Virus record (IMG/VR): IMGVR_UViG_3300028802_000016
Location: 1-56,562 of that record
From: a virus
Length of the DNA: 56,562 bases
Direction: 5' to 3' (one strand)
The position numbers were made by a program, and so were the translations under genes. Positions 44,973-54,313 of this stretch are shown here, piece after piece. Under the pieces are notes generated by a model. It made no database searches. It was not told the DNA's origin and saw only the letters and a program-made list of their open reading frames with translations. Positions within the stretch are counted from its first letter, which is position 1, and the number at the start of each line of letters is the position of its first letter.

Positions 44973-45531
44973 CGCCCTCGCCGCCCTCAAGATCTGGGGG
45001 CTCGACGTCGAGCTGGCCGGGGAGACCTTCGAGGTCCCGCCCCGGCCAGCAGTCGAATGGTTCCTGGCCATCCTCGACGAGGACGTGCCGCTGCCCCTGA
45101 TCCCTGGACTCATGGCCGACGCCGCCGAGGAGCGGATCGCCGACATGCTGCTGGACGGGGTGATCGACACCGACCTCATCATCACCCGATCGCGGGAGCT
45201 GCTGTCGGCGGCGGCCGGGCGGCCGTGGTGGGAGGCGGACCGGCTCATCCGCTCGTCCGGCGCGTCGTGGCACATCATCGGCGGGGAGCTGACCCGCCTC
45301 GGGGTGGACCTGGAGAAGGTCAGCCTCGCGGCGGCCCTGAACGCCATCTACGTGATCTGCGTGCGGACGATGGACGAGAAGGAGCGCAACAAGTTCGACA
45401 TCGATCTGCGGCTGCCCCCGATCGGGGTGGATGGGGTGAAGCCGGAGGATATGTACGACCAGGTGGCGGCCGAGTCGGCGTTCACGGCCCTGATGGGCCA
45501 GTCGCGTCCACCTGACCCCGTAGGATCCTGA
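44959..45531 (+). CDS. Tail assembly chaperone-like protein
   Basis: The 190-residue protein has I-W-G-L-D-V-E-L-A-G-E-T-F-E-V near the start and a helical core (I-P-G-L-M-A-D-A-A-E-E-R-I-A). W-W-E-A-D-R-L-I and a C-terminal segment ending M-G-Q-S-R-P-P-D-P follow. It directly precedes the tape measure gene. Actinophages commonly place a chaperone of about this size there. Confidence 0.6.
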   Translation: MPGADALAALKIWGLDVELAGETFEVPPRPAVEWFLAILDEDVPLPLIPGLMADAAEERIADMLLDGVIDTDLIITRSRELLSAAAGRPWWEADRLIRSSGASWHIIGGELTRLGVDLEKVSLAAALNAIYVICVRTMDEKERNKFDIDLRLPPIGVDGVKPEDMYDQVAAESAFTALMGQSRPPDPVGS

Positions 45532-45533
45532 CC

Positions 45534-47942
45534 ATGGCAGGGGTTCTGGGGCGCGCGTTCGTTGAGGTCATGGCGGACCTGTCCAAGTTTTCGCCCGGCC
45601 TGCGGCAGAAGATCAAGGCGGCCATCGACGAGCAGACGAAGGGCGTCCGCTTCGACGAGCTGGACAAGGCGGCGAACGAGGGCGGCAAGCGGGCGGCGGA
45701 CGAGCTGGCCAAGGGCGTCGACTCCAAGATCGACACGAACATGCAGCGGTCCGGCCGCCGGGGCGGCAGCTCCCTCTCCAAGGGTCTGCTCGCCGGATTC
45801 TCGGCCGCGTCAGCGCTGGTCTTCCCGGCGCTGATCGCCTTCGCCGTCGAGCTGGTCGCTGTCCTCGCACCGGCCGCCACCGCACTGGCCGCCACCCTGC
45901 CCGCCGCGATCTTCACGCTGATCGGCGCTGTCGGCGCGCTGATGCTCGCCACCCACGGCGTCGGCGACGCGTTGAAAAACGCCTTCGACCCGGCCAAAGC
46001 TGAACAGTTCAACGCCGCCATGAAGAAGCTTGCGCCGTCGGCGAGAGACTTCGTGCGGGAGGTGCAGGGGCTGCATCCGGCGTTCCATCAGCTTCAGCAG
46101 GACGTCCAGCAGGTCTTCTTCAACCAGCTCGAAGGTACCCTGACCCGGGTCGGCCGGGCCCTGCTGCCGACGCTGCACCGGGGCTTCATCTCACTGGCCG
46201 TCGACATCGGCAAAATGTCGGACAACTTCCTCAGCGCGTTCGGATCGGGCCGATCACAGACGAAGATCGCGGAGATCTTCATCGCCGCGCATGAGGCGAT
46301 CAAGCCGTTCGTGCCGGTACTCGGCCACCTCGTCGGCGCGTTCCTGGCCCTCGGGGCGGCGGCCGGGCCGATGCTGGCCACTCTGTCGGGCGGGCTCGCC
46401 CATGCGCTCCAGCTCTTCTCCTCGTTCATCAATCAGGCGGCGGACTCGGGCGCCCTGACGCAGTTCTTCGACGATGCGCTGGTGGTGTTGCAGGCGCTCG
46501 GCGGTCTTCTCGGCAACGTTTTTGATCTTTTCACCGCGCTGATCACCGCCCTCCAGGGCTCCGGCGCCCAGGCCCTCGGCTTCATCTCCGCCCTCATCGG
46601 CGAGCTGGCGGCCTTCTTCGCCAGCGCCCAGGGCCAGCAGATGCTGGTCGACGTCTTCACCCTGCTCAACGTCGCCTTGTCCTCGATGCAGCAGATCCTC
46701 ACCCCGCTGCTCCCGGCCATCGGCAGCCTGGTCTCCGCCCTCGCGGGTGGCCTCACCGACGCCGTGGTGACGCTGACCCCGTACCTGGTGACGATCGCCG
46801 AGTGGCTGGGCAAGCACCCTGACCTGCTCAAGGCGGCGGCTGCGGCGTGGCTGGTCTACCGGGCGGCCCTGGTCGCCGTGGCCGTCTACGAAGCGATCGT
46901 GGACGCCCTCAACCCGGTCGGCTGGATCATCCTGGCCATCGCCGCCATCGCCGCCGGGGCGTACCTGATCTACAAGAACTGGGACGCGGTCACCCGGGCC
47001 CTCTCCTCCGCCTGGGAAGCGATCCAGGGCTTCTTCAAGGGCATCTGGAGTTGGATCCAGGGGGTCGGCGCGGCGATCGGGAACTGGTTCACCGTCACCC
47101 TGCCGAACTTCTTCGCCAGCATCCCCGGCAAGATCTGGGCCGCGCTTCAGGCGCTGCCGGGCCTGCTCGGGCAGCTCTTCCTGGGCGCCCTGCACGCGGC
47201 AGGCGAAGCGATCGGCATCGGTATCGGCCTGATCCTCGCGCTGTGGATCAAGGTGCCGATGCTGATCTGGGAAGCGCTCCAGAAGATCCCGGGCCTGATC
47301 GCCAGCCTGTGGCACGCGGCCATCGAGGTCGGCGCGAACATCGTCCGGACGGGCATCGCCGCGATCGTCTACATCTTCACCGTGCTGCCCGGCAAGATCG
47401 GCGGCTTCATGATGCGGCTCCCCGGCATCATCGGCGGCGCGTTCCGGGACGCCTGGAACTGGGCGAAGCGCGAGGTCGTCTCGGGCGCGAACAGCGTGAT
47501 CGACTTCGTGAGCAACCTGCCCCGGCGGATCGGCGGCTTCTTCAACAACGTCGGGCACGCCATCCTCGGCGGCCTCAAGGCCGGGATCAACGCCGTGATC
47601 GGCGGCTTCAACTCCGGCATCGACAAGGTCGCGAGCGTCGTTCACATCGGGCTGCCGCACATCCCGAAGCTCGCCTCCGGCGGCCTGATCAACGCCCCCA
47701 CCCTCGCGGTCGTCGGCGAAGCCGGGCCCGAGGCGGTCATCCCGATGAGCGACCCCTCGCAGGCGGCGGCCGTGGCCAGGAAGACGGGCCTGCTCGACAT
47801 CCTCGGCAGCCGCATGAGCAACGCGGGCACCACGCTGGTCAAGGTCTACCTGGGCACCCGGGAGATCACGGATATTCTCAACACGCAGATCGACAAGAAG
47901 CTGAACGACCAGGCCAACGAGCTTGCCTACGGGACGAGGTGA
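45534..47942 (+). CDS. Tape measure protein
   Basis: The 802-residue protein is Ala/Gly-rich with several hydrophobic helices (residues about 90-135 and 430-475). A basic helical N-terminus (F-S-P-G-L-R-Q-K-I-K-A-A-I-D) and the C-terminal I-G-G-F-x-G signatures follow, with L-A-S-G-G-L-I-N-A-P-T and V-G-E-A-G-P-E-A-V-I-P near the end. These are standard in siphophage tape measures. The length would set a fairly short tail. Confidence 0.9.
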   Translation: MAGVLGRAFVEVMADLSKFSPGLRQKIKAAIDEQTKGVRFDELDKAANEGGKRAADELAKGVDSKIDTNMQRSGRRGGSSLSKGLLAGFSAASALVFPALIAFAVELVAVLAPAATALAATLPAAIFTLIGAVGALMLATHGVGDALKNAFDPAKAEQFNAAMKKLAPSARDFVREVQGLHPAFHQLQQDVQQVFFNQLEGTLTRVGRALLPTLHRGFISLAVDIGKMSDNFLSAFGSGRSQTKIAEIFIAAHEAIKPFVPVLGHLVGAFLALGAAAGPMLATLSGGLAHALQLFSSFINQAADSGALTQFFDDALVVLQALGGLLGNVFDLFTALITALQGSGAQALGFISALIGELAAFFASAQGQQMLVDVFTLLNVALSSMQQILTPLLPAIGSLVSALAGGLTDAVVTLTPYLVTIAEWLGKHPDLLKAAAAAWLVYRAALVAVAVYEAIVDALNPVGWIILAIAAIAAGAYLIYKNWDAVTRALSSAWEAIQGFFKGIWSWIQGVGAAIGNWFTVTLPNFFASIPGKIWAALQALPGLLGQLFLGALHAAGEAIGIGIGLILALWIKVPMLIWEALQKIPGLIASLWHAAIEVGANIVRTGIAAIVYIFTVLPGKIGGFMMRLPGIIGGAFRDAWNWAKREVVSGANSVIDFVSNLPRRIGGFFNNVGHAILGGLKAGINAVIGGFNSGIDKVASVVHIGLPHIPKLASGGLINAPTLAVVGEAGPEAVIPMSDPSQAAAVARKTGLLDILGSRMSNAGTTLVKVYLGTREITDILNTQIDKKLNDQANELAYGTR

Positions 47943-47945
47943 CGG

Positions 47946-49238
47946 ATGTCCACCCTCACCGCGACCGCCGACAACGCGAAGTCGCAGATCCGCCTCGACC
48001 TCGACTTCTCCGACATCGACGCCCCGTACGCCCTCGTCAACCGGGTCGACCCGGTCACCGGTGCCACCACGCCGGTACGCGGGCACGGCGCGTCGATCAC
48101 CCACGGCGTCGTGGCGTACGCGCCCATGCAGGCCGGATACAAGGCGGTCCTCTACGACACCGAGGCACCGCTGGACGCCTCGGTCTACTACACGGCCACC
48201 GCACCGTCGGCCACCCTCAACGTCAACACGGACTTCTCCGGCGGCTACACCGACCCGTGGTACCCGACCGACCCGGCCGTCACGATCCGGCTCACCACCG
48301 ACACCTCCGGGGTGAACTACCTCAGCTTCTTCACGGGCGGCGCCACAGCGACCCCGACGGTCCGGGCCGAGGATGTCCCGGCCACGCCGGGGGCGACCGT
48401 CACCCTCACCGCGACGATGTCCTGCAACATCTCCAAGGGCGTCGGGCTCGGCTTCGACTTCCTGGACGCGACCGGCGCCATCCTGTCCAGCCCGACCTCC
48501 TTCGCCACCGTGCAGGCCGCGACCGTGGTCACCGCGTCCGGTACCGCCCCGGCGAACACGGTGGCCGTCCGGCCGTTCATGACGATGACGGGCACCCCGA
48601 CCGCGACCACCGTGGTCAGCGTCAATCCGGTCACGCTCACCAGCGTGGCAGGGTCGGCCACCTCGGGGCCGGTGTCGCTGCCATCGCAGGGCGCCTGCCG
48701 ATTCAAGGATCCGCTACGGCCCGGCAACAGCGTCCGCGTCGACTTCCTCTTCGACCCGAACCCGCTGTGCATCCCCTCCGAGGGGATCTTCTGGCAGAGC
48801 CTCGACACCGAGCAGCAGGCCGCCAACGCCGCCTCGTTCAACGTCAACAACCAGGCCGAGCCGGTGATCGTGTCGAAGGAGCGCAGCTCCCCCACCTCCA
48901 CGCTCACGCTGGTGTCGCGCACCTTCACCGACCGGGACCGGCTCATCACGCTGCTGGCGCCGGGATCGCCGCTGCTGTTCCAGGCCCCCGACGAATACGG
49001 TCTTCCCGACCGGTACCTGTCCGTCGGTGGCGACACGATCGCCCGGGTGCTGCCCGACCACCGCTTCCCGATCAGGGTGTTCTCGATGCCGCATTCGGTG
49101 TGCGCCGCGCCGGGCGGCCCGATGCAGGGCACCGTCGGCGCCCGCTGGTCGGACACCTGCAACCGGTACGCGACCTGGGCGGCCGTCAACGCTGCCGGGC
49201 TGACCTGGATCCAGGTTCTCGACGGGCTGGCGGGCTGA
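47946..49238 (+). CDS. Minor tail protein
   Basis: The 430-residue protein follows the tape measure gene by three bases. It is beta-rich, with T-A-T-A-D-N-A-K-S-Q-I-R-L near the start and repeated Thr/Val strands. R-D-R-L-I-T-L-L-A-P-G-S-P-L-L-F marks a domain near residue 320. Position fits a distal tail or baseplate protein. Confidence 0.75.
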   Translation: MSTLTATADNAKSQIRLDLDFSDIDAPYALVNRVDPVTGATTPVRGHGASITHGVVAYAPMQAGYKAVLYDTEAPLDASVYYTATAPSATLNVNTDFSGGYTDPWYPTDPAVTIRLTTDTSGVNYLSFFTGGATATPTVRAEDVPATPGATVTLTATMSCNISKGVGLGFDFLDATGAILSSPTSFATVQAATVVTASGTAPANTVAVRPFMTMTGTPTATTVVSVNPVTLTSVAGSATSGPVSLPSQGACRFKDPLRPGNSVRVDFLFDPNPLCIPSEGIFWQSLDTEQQAANAASFNVNNQAEPVIVSKERSSPTSTLTLVSRTFTDRDRLITLLAPGSPLLFQAPDEYGLPDRYLSVGGDTIARVLPDHRFPIRVFSMPHSVCAAPGGPMQGTVGARWSDTCNRYATWAAVNAAGLTWIQVLDGLAG

Positions 49239-50398
49239 TGGTCTGGGCCGGAGGTCTCGACGCGCAGTACCGCGATGCGCTGACGCGGCCGCACACCGTC
49301 TACAACCGGGTGGACGTCCTGGCCCGGGACGGCTCGGTCCTCTACTCCGGCGCCGTCGGCGAAGGGTTGCCGTTCATCGACGGCAGCGTGCGCGCCACCC
49401 TCAACAGCCGCGTAGCGCGTGTTCTGTCCATGACGGTGGACCGGTCCTGGTTCCCGCTGTTGCCGAGCGGAGCGATCGACACAGCGGGGCTGCTGACCCC
49501 GTTCGGCAACCGGCTCGCCGTCTACCGGGGGATCCGGTACGGAGATGACTCGGTCGTCTCGTTCCCGGTCTTCTACGGGCGCATCGAGCAGGTCCAGATG
49601 AACCGCACGGGCACCGTCAGCCTGTCGGCCAACGATCTTGCCGCTGACGTGGTTGACGCCCTCTTCGAGCGTCCCGAACCGTCGGTGCCCTCCAACACGA
49701 TCGGCGCCGAGTTCCGGCGGCTCGTGCTGGGTGCCGTCTCCGACGCCGTCTTCGGCACCTCCGACCTCACCGGCACGAAGATTGCCCCCATCACCTGGCA
49801 GAGCGACCGCGCGCAGGCCCTCGACGACATGTCAGCGACCGTCTCGATGCTCTGGTACCCGCTCGCTGACGGCTCGTTCGTGCAGCGGCTGACCCCCTGG
49901 ACCGCGCCGGGCCGGACCGCCGACGTCACGCTGGCCGACGGCACCGCCGCCGCGCCTGGCACGCAGAACGCCGTCGCCGACTGGACGATTACCGTGTCCC
50001 GTACCGGCGTCTACAACAGCGTGGTCTTCGCTGCCGAGCGGCAGGACGGCACCCCTCCCGTGTACGCCGTGGTCCGCGACCTCGACGCGAACAGCCCCAC
50101 CTACTACCTGGGCAACTTCGGGCGTAAGCCGCTGCTGATCCAGAACCAGGCAGCGCTGACGCAGTCGCAGTGCCTGTCCGCCGCCCGCAGCGCATTGCGG
50201 GCGGCCACCGCCATCACCCAGGTCTGGGATCCGGTGTCGATCGTCCCCGACGCCTCCCTGGAGCTGGGCGACCTGCTCGCCATGCGCGCCGACGACGCTG
50301 CGAGCGCGCAGGTAATCTCCGGGTTCACCCTGCCGCTCCGCGAGACCGGAGATATGTCTTTGAGCCTTCGTGCGTACGCCCCGGTGACCACGTCGTGA
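49238..50398 (+). CDS. Minor tail protein (DUF5047-like)
   Basis: The 386-residue protein starts at an ATG overlapping the previous stop: M-V-W-A-G-G-L-D-A-Q-Y-R-D-A-L. It has H-T-V-Y-N-R-V-D-V, then D-G-S-V-R-A-T-L-N-S-R-V-A-R, typical of DUF5047 proteins. A longer in-frame open frame upstream is a shadow of the tape measure gene. It likely forms part of the tail tip. Confidence 0.75.
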   Translation: MVWAGGLDAQYRDALTRPHTVYNRVDVLARDGSVLYSGAVGEGLPFIDGSVRATLNSRVARVLSMTVDRSWFPLLPSGAIDTAGLLTPFGNRLAVYRGIRYGDDSVVSFPVFYGRIEQVQMNRTGTVSLSANDLAADVVDALFERPEPSVPSNTIGAEFRRLVLGAVSDAVFGTSDLTGTKIAPITWQSDRAQALDDMSATVSMLWYPLADGSFVQRLTPWTAPGRTADVTLADGTAAAPGTQNAVADWTITVSRTGVYNSVVFAAERQDGTPPVYAVVRDLDANSPTYYLGNFGRKPLLIQNQAALTQSQCLSAARSALRAATAITQVWDPVSIVPDASLELGDLLAMRADDAASAQVISGFTLPLRETGDMSLSLRAYAPVTTS

Positions 50399-50952
50399 CC
50401 ACGAAGCTGGCGCACCAGACGCAGAAGACGGCCGGGATCGGCAACGGCATGCGTACCGCCACCGTCGCGGCCGTCAGCGGCAGCGACCTCACCATCTCCG
50501 TGGCGGGCGGCCAGTTCACCGAGGGGGTCGGCGTGGTCACCTCGTACACGCCGATCGTCGGGGACACGGTTGCCGTGTTCCGGCAGGACTCCTCCTGGCT
50601 GGTCCTCGGGCCGGTGTCGGCCGTGAACGGCTGGACCCTGTTCGCCGACCTGGGCTACCAGAACGGCTGGACGGACCGGGGAACCGGCTACCCGTTCGGG
50701 GCGTACCGGCGCATCGCCTCCGGCGTGCAGCTCATCGGCCAGATCACCAACGCCGCCGTGCAGGGTGCGGGGGCCATCATCGTGACGGGCGTACCGGCGC
50801 CTCCCGGCGAGGTCGGCGGCATGATCGCGGAGCAGGGCACGTCCCGGCCGAGCCTGCACGTGGACGCCGCCGGGGCGCTGCGGATCTACAACTCCTCCAC
50901 CACGGGCATCATGCAGTTCTGCTGCACCTACCCGCTCGACTTCGCGGCATGA
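50395..50952 (+). CDS. Minor tail or baseplate protein
   Basis: The 185-residue protein starts at a GTG overlapping the previous stop. It has an OB-like first half (R-T-A-T-V-A-A-V-S-G-S-D-L-T-I) and a second half with W-T-L-F-A-D-L-G-Y-Q-N-G-W. The C-terminus has two adjacent cysteines. It fits tail-tip proteins of actinophages. Confidence 0.65.
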   Translation: MTTKLAHQTQKTAGIGNGMRTATVAAVSGSDLTISVAGGQFTEGVGVVTSYTPIVGDTVAVFRQDSSWLVLGPVSAVNGWTLFADLGYQNGWTDRGTGYPFGAYRRIASGVQLIGQITNAAVQGAGAIIVTGVPAPPGEVGGMIAEQGTSRPSLHVDAAGALRIYNSSTTGIMQFCCTYPLDFAA

Positions 50953-50962
50953 GGGGGCAGCG

Positions 50963-52183
50963 ATGACCATCGTCACCGGCTACGCCGACACGTTCGGCCG
51001 GACCGTCGCCAGCGGTCTCGGGTCGGCCACCTCGGGGCAGGCTTACACGCTGTTCGGCGCAGCCGCGCAGTTCTCCGTGACGCCCAGCACCGCCACCATC
51101 GCGCCCTCCTCCAGCGGCGACAAGTTCGGGTACGTCGACAACCGGACCCAGGACCTGGACATCACCGGGCAGGTGGCGCTCACCGCGATCCCGGCCACCA
51201 ACCTCGCCACCGTCGGTTTCGTCGGCAAGCTGCCCACCGTCAGCAACTACTTCGTCGGCTCGATGATGGTCGCCACGGGCGGCGCGATCTCGCTGCGTTT
51301 CTCGAAGGTCGTCTCCGGCTCCCTGGTGACCATCTCGACGACCGCCACCGGGCTGACGTACGTGGCGAACACCTTCTACAACCTGCGGTACCGGATCTTC
51401 TGGTCCCAGGCGCTCCAGACGAACGTCATGCAGCTCAAGCTGTGGGCGCTCAACACCACCCAGCCCGGCGGATGGATGGCCACAGCGACCGATCCGAGCC
51501 TCACCCAGTACACGGCAGGCACGCAGGTCGGCATCCACACCCGGGACGAGTCCTCGGTCATCGGTGCCGTGGCCGCCAAGTTCCAGAACGTCGCGTCGCT
51601 GACGTACAGCCTGCCGCTGCCCGCCTCGACGGACCCGATGTGTTACGACCCGGCCATCGCGTACCCGAAGCAGACGTCCCTGGAGTCCCTGGCCGACGCC
51701 GCCGACACGGCGCTGGCCGCCCTCGACCCGCTCGCCGCGCTGGCCGGACTGTTCCCGCGCGTGCGCGTCAGCAACACCAACCTGGCGATCACCGGGCTGA
51801 ACACGGTCACGTACAACGCGACGGAGTTCAACGTGGGCACGCCGACCAATCTCGGCTACGACCCGCAGGGCATCTATCTTCCGGTGGGTATCTGGCTGGC
51901 CACGTACGAAATTCAGCTCACGGAGGCGGCCAGCGATTACCTGCTGGTGAACTTCAATGCCGACTCGGCGGGCGGCAGCGTATTCATGGATATGCGCTCG
52001 AATCCGTCGCAGAGCAATGACCAGGGGGTCGGCGGTACGGGCCATATGTCGAAGCTGGTCATCGTCACCAATCCGGCCGTTGCTCAGAAAGTGTCGGTCA
52101 CGCTCACCCCCAATTCGGCGACCGCGTACACCGCGACCTATACGGCCCTGTCCGCCATCAAGATTTCGGACTATTTCGCATGA
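50963..52183 (+). CDS. Tail fibre or receptor-binding protein candidate
   Basis: The 406-residue protein starts M-T-I-V-T-G-Y-A-D-T-F-G-R, a pattern of laminin-G-like or concanavalin-like beta sandwiches in minor tail proteins. Residues 220-260 form a short helical linker (L-E-S-L-A-D-A-A-D-T-A). The C-terminal domain has G-I-Y-L-P-V-G-I-W-L-A-T-Y. GGGGGCAGCG lies near the start. Confidence 0.65.
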   Translation: MTIVTGYADTFGRTVASGLGSATSGQAYTLFGAAAQFSVTPSTATIAPSSSGDKFGYVDNRTQDLDITGQVALTAIPATNLATVGFVGKLPTVSNYFVGSMMVATGGAISLRFSKVVSGSLVTISTTATGLTYVANTFYNLRYRIFWSQALQTNVMQLKLWALNTTQPGGWMATATDPSLTQYTAGTQVGIHTRDESSVIGAVAAKFQNVASLTYSLPLPASTDPMCYDPAIAYPKQTSLESLADAADTALAALDPLAALAGLFPRVRVSNTNLAITGLNTVTYNATEFNVGTPTNLGYDPQGIYLPVGIWLATYEIQLTEAASDYLLVNFNADSAGGSVFMDMRSNPSQSNDQGVGGTGHMSKLVIVTNPAVAQKVSVTLTPNSATAYTATYTALSAIKISDYFA

Positions 52184-52776
52184 GCGGAAACACCGTAAAC
52201 AAGGGATTCCCGTATCCCCTCACGCCGGATTTCGCGGACGTGCAGGACGCCTACCGCCTGGCCACGGCGGTCGACGAGGCTGTGCGTGCCGAGCAGGCGC
52301 CGTTCCGCTCGTTCCTGTCGCGGCCGTCGTGGCTGGTGCGGCAGACCGTCAACGGCAGCGGCTTCCTGTCGGGTACCTCCTCGTTCAACTCGGGGGCCAT
52401 CGACTGGGACAACACGGGCGGCTGGACGCTGGGCACGAGCGGGTGGCAGCAGCCGGTCAGCCAGCCTCCGTCGTGGTGGATGTTCGGTTGCACGCTGCTG
52501 ACCACTCCCATCTCGGGTACGCCGGTCGTCGGCGACATGAACATGGCGCGGATCCGGGTCACCACCACCGACCAGGTCAGCGGCGTGGCTACCTCGACGA
52601 ACTACTACCAGCGCAACGACGAGACGAACACGGGCGGCGAGTGGATCAACCTGTTCACGATGGCGGCCGTCTACCGGGCGTCGGCCACCCTCGCCCTGAT
52701 CCTCAACGGCTCGACCTCCAAGGCGCTGGGCGCCGGTACGGCATTCTGGGGACTCTGCTTGGGACCGGTGACCTGA
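52180..52776 (+). CDS. Minor tail protein
   Basis: The 198-residue protein starts M-S-G-N-T-V-N-K-G-F-P-Y-P at an ATG overlapping the previous stop. The opening N-K-G-F-P-Y-P and a D-V-Q-D-A-Y-R helix recur in tail fibre tips. A beta domain with W-T-L-G-T-S-G-W-Q-Q follows. The next gene has a similar layout. Confidence 0.62.
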   Translation: MSGNTVNKGFPYPLTPDFADVQDAYRLATAVDEAVRAEQAPFRSFLSRPSWLVRQTVNGSGFLSGTSSFNSGAIDWDNTGGWTLGTSGWQQPVSQPPSWWMFGCTLLTTPISGTPVVGDMNMARIRVTTTDQVSGVATSTNYYQRNDETNTGGEWINLFTMAAVYRASATLALILNGSTSKALGAGTAFWGLCLGPVT

Positions 52777-52777
52777 C

Positions 52778-53392
52778 ATGGTGATGCGCAAGACCCCCTT
52801 CGAGCGGATCGACTACCCGTGGGCCAGCGACACCGTGTCGGTCGCCGATGTGCAGTCGATGGGCAACGACATCGACGCCGCACTGGTGGGCACCTCGAAG
52901 CTGGCCAGCGACTTCTCGCTGTTCGCCTCGGTGGTGGCGCGGCGCAACGCGGCGCAGAGCCTGACCAAGGCGACCCTGACGGCGATCACCTTCGACTCGG
53001 TGACGCACAACAACGGGGCCAACAGCCCGCTCGCGAATGGCGCCTGGTGGGCCGCTGGGGCACCGACCCGGCTGACCGCGCCGGTCGCGTGCCTGGTGTT
53101 CGCCTCCGCCGCCGCTGGTGTGAACCTCGGTTCCGCGCTGGGCGCGAGCGGCGTCATCGAGGTGACGGTGCGGCTCAACGGCAGCCAGCGGCAAGGCTCG
53201 AAATGGAATCCGCCGAGCGCGGTCACCGGTCAGCAATGGGCGTCGGCGCTGACGTTCTGGAAGCTGAATGCGGGCGATTTCATCGAGCTGATGATGTTCT
53301 GGAACGGTACGCCCGCCGGTCCTTTCAACACGGACACGGTGATCCCGCCGATGCTCAGTCTGTCGATGGTGGCGCTTCAGTCCGTGCCCTGA
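52778..53392 (+). CDS. Minor tail protein, related layout
   Basis: The 204-residue protein starts M-V-M-R-K-T-P-F-E-R-I-D-Y-P-W. The W-A-S-D-T-V-S-V-A-D-V-Q-S-M helix resembles D-V-Q-D-A in the gene before, so the two share an N-terminal attachment. The C-terminus is a C1q-like or beta-sandwich domain (S-K-W-N-P-P-S, then A-L-T-F-W-K-L-N-A-G-D-F). Confidence 0.6.
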   Translation: MVMRKTPFERIDYPWASDTVSVADVQSMGNDIDAALVGTSKLASDFSLFASVVARRNAAQSLTKATLTAITFDSVTHNNGANSPLANGAWWAAGAPTRLTAPVACLVFASAAAGVNLGSALGASGVIEVTVRLNGSQRQGSKWNPPSAVTGQQWASALTFWKLNAGDFIELMMFWNGTPAGPFNTDTVIPPMLSLSMVALQSVP

Positions 53393-53398
53393 TCTGTC

Positions 53399-53430
53399 AG
53401 TACGCCATGAAACAATGAACAAAGCGTACT
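53399..53430 (+). repeat. Inverted repeat with an AT-rich loop
   Basis: AGTACGC (53399-53405) and GCGTACT (53424-53430) flank an 18-base AT-rich spacer, ATGAAACAATGAACAAA in the middle. It lies in the gap before the lysis genes. It could be an operator, a hairpin or a small origin element. Most of the genome is far more GC-rich. Confidence 0.45.
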
Positions 53431-53446
53431 GATGGAACGGGGCAGC

Positions 53447-53761
53447 ATGACCTTGGTGAACGCGCAGAATCTCCCGTGGTATCTGATCGGCATTCTGGTG
53501 ACTGCACTTACTGCGGTGTTTTATGCCATGTTGAGCGGGAAGATCCTGTCCAGCAAGGTGGCGGACTCGCTGCGGGAGAGCGCCGACAAGAGGGCCGAGG
53601 TCGCCGAGGCCGGGGTGGCGGCCAATACTAAGAGCGTCGAGTCGCTGGTGGACTCGGTGACGAAGCTCCTGATCCTTGCGGAGAACCAGGACAAGGTACT
53701 CAAGGCCCTGGGAGAAAGGGCTGGCCGGGGCAATGCTCAGAGACGAGGTGGTGCCTCGTGA
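53447..53761 (+). CDS. Holin-like membrane protein
   Basis: The 104-residue protein (start M-T-L-V-N-A-Q-N) has one N-terminal transmembrane segment (W-Y-L-I-G-I-L-V-T-A-L-T-A-V-F-Y) followed by a charged helical tail (residues 30-90). It opens the lysis region. An upstream in-frame ATG at 53432 has no ribosome-binding site. A lysis-regulating or spanin-like role is inferred from position. Confidence 0.55.
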   Translation: MTLVNAQNLPWYLIGILVTALTAVFYAMLSGKILSSKVADSLRESADKRAEVAEAGVAANTKSVESLVDSVTKLLILAENQDKVLKALGERAGRGNAQRRGGAS

Positions 53762-53970
53762 CGTGGTGGCCGTGGCGCAGGAAGCTGGCGGAGTCGCAGG
53801 AGGCTGTCCGGGCAGCGGAGCAGCTCCGCGATCAGGCCGAGCAGCAGCAGCATCGCGCCGAGGAGCTGACCCCGCGCGTAGATGCCATCACGTCTTCCCT
53901 GCGGAAGCTGCGTGCCGACAACCATTTCGGCCCCATGATCGACGCAGCTCTCCGGGGCGGTAGCGAATGA
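53758..53970 (+). CDS. Small coiled-coil protein (DUF7620-like)
   Basis: The 70-residue protein (GTG start) begins W-W-P-W-R-R-K-L and is a charged coiled coil ending H-F-G-P-M-I-D-A-A-L-R-G. This form is common in actinophage lysis regions. Its function is unknown. Confidence 0.6.
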   Translation: MTWWPWRRKLAESQEAVRAAEQLRDQAEQQQHRAEELTPRVDAITSSLRKLRADNHFGPMIDAALRGGSE

Positions 53971-54305
53971 CACCTCAGACCCTTGGCACCATCGGGCTCT
54001 ACGCCTCGGCCGTCATCTCGACGGTCGGCTTCGTCGTCTTCGCGCTCACCGCGCGCTTCTGGCGCTCCCGGGGCGGCTGGCACGTGTTCTGGTACATGCT
54101 GATAGTCGCGTGGGTGCTGGACCTCAGCTCGGTGGCGCACCTGTTCGATCCGCCCTGGTTCGTGTGGCTGCGGGTGGCGACGTTCACCATCGGGATGCCG
54201 TTCGTGCTGGCGTGGCGTTCCTGGATCATTTTCGATCTTCAGTTGCGGCGCCGCACGATGGCGTACGGTGGGCGCAGACACCGCCCAGCAGCGGAGGAGG
54301 AGTAA
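53967..54305 (+). CDS. Membrane protein, possible holin
   Basis: The 112-residue protein has about four hydrophobic segments: residues 8-30, 40-58, 64-82 and 85-98. Its tail is basic and then acidic. It directly precedes the endolysin gene, a typical holin position. A reverse motif copy (GAAGATCGAAAAT) lies at 54228-54240. Confidence 0.6.
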   Translation: MTPQTLGTIGLYASAVISTVGFVVFALTARFWRSRGGWHVFWYMLIVAWVLDLSSVAHLFDPPWFVWLRVATFTIGMPFVLAWRSWIIFDLQLRRRTMAYGGRRHRPAAEEE

Positions 54306-54313
54306 CACACCCC

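Noticed and set aside
46847-49237. A long in-frame open frame preceding the DUF5047-like protein.
   Set aside because: It overlaps the tape measure gene in another frame and lacks a start with a ribosome-binding site until 49238.
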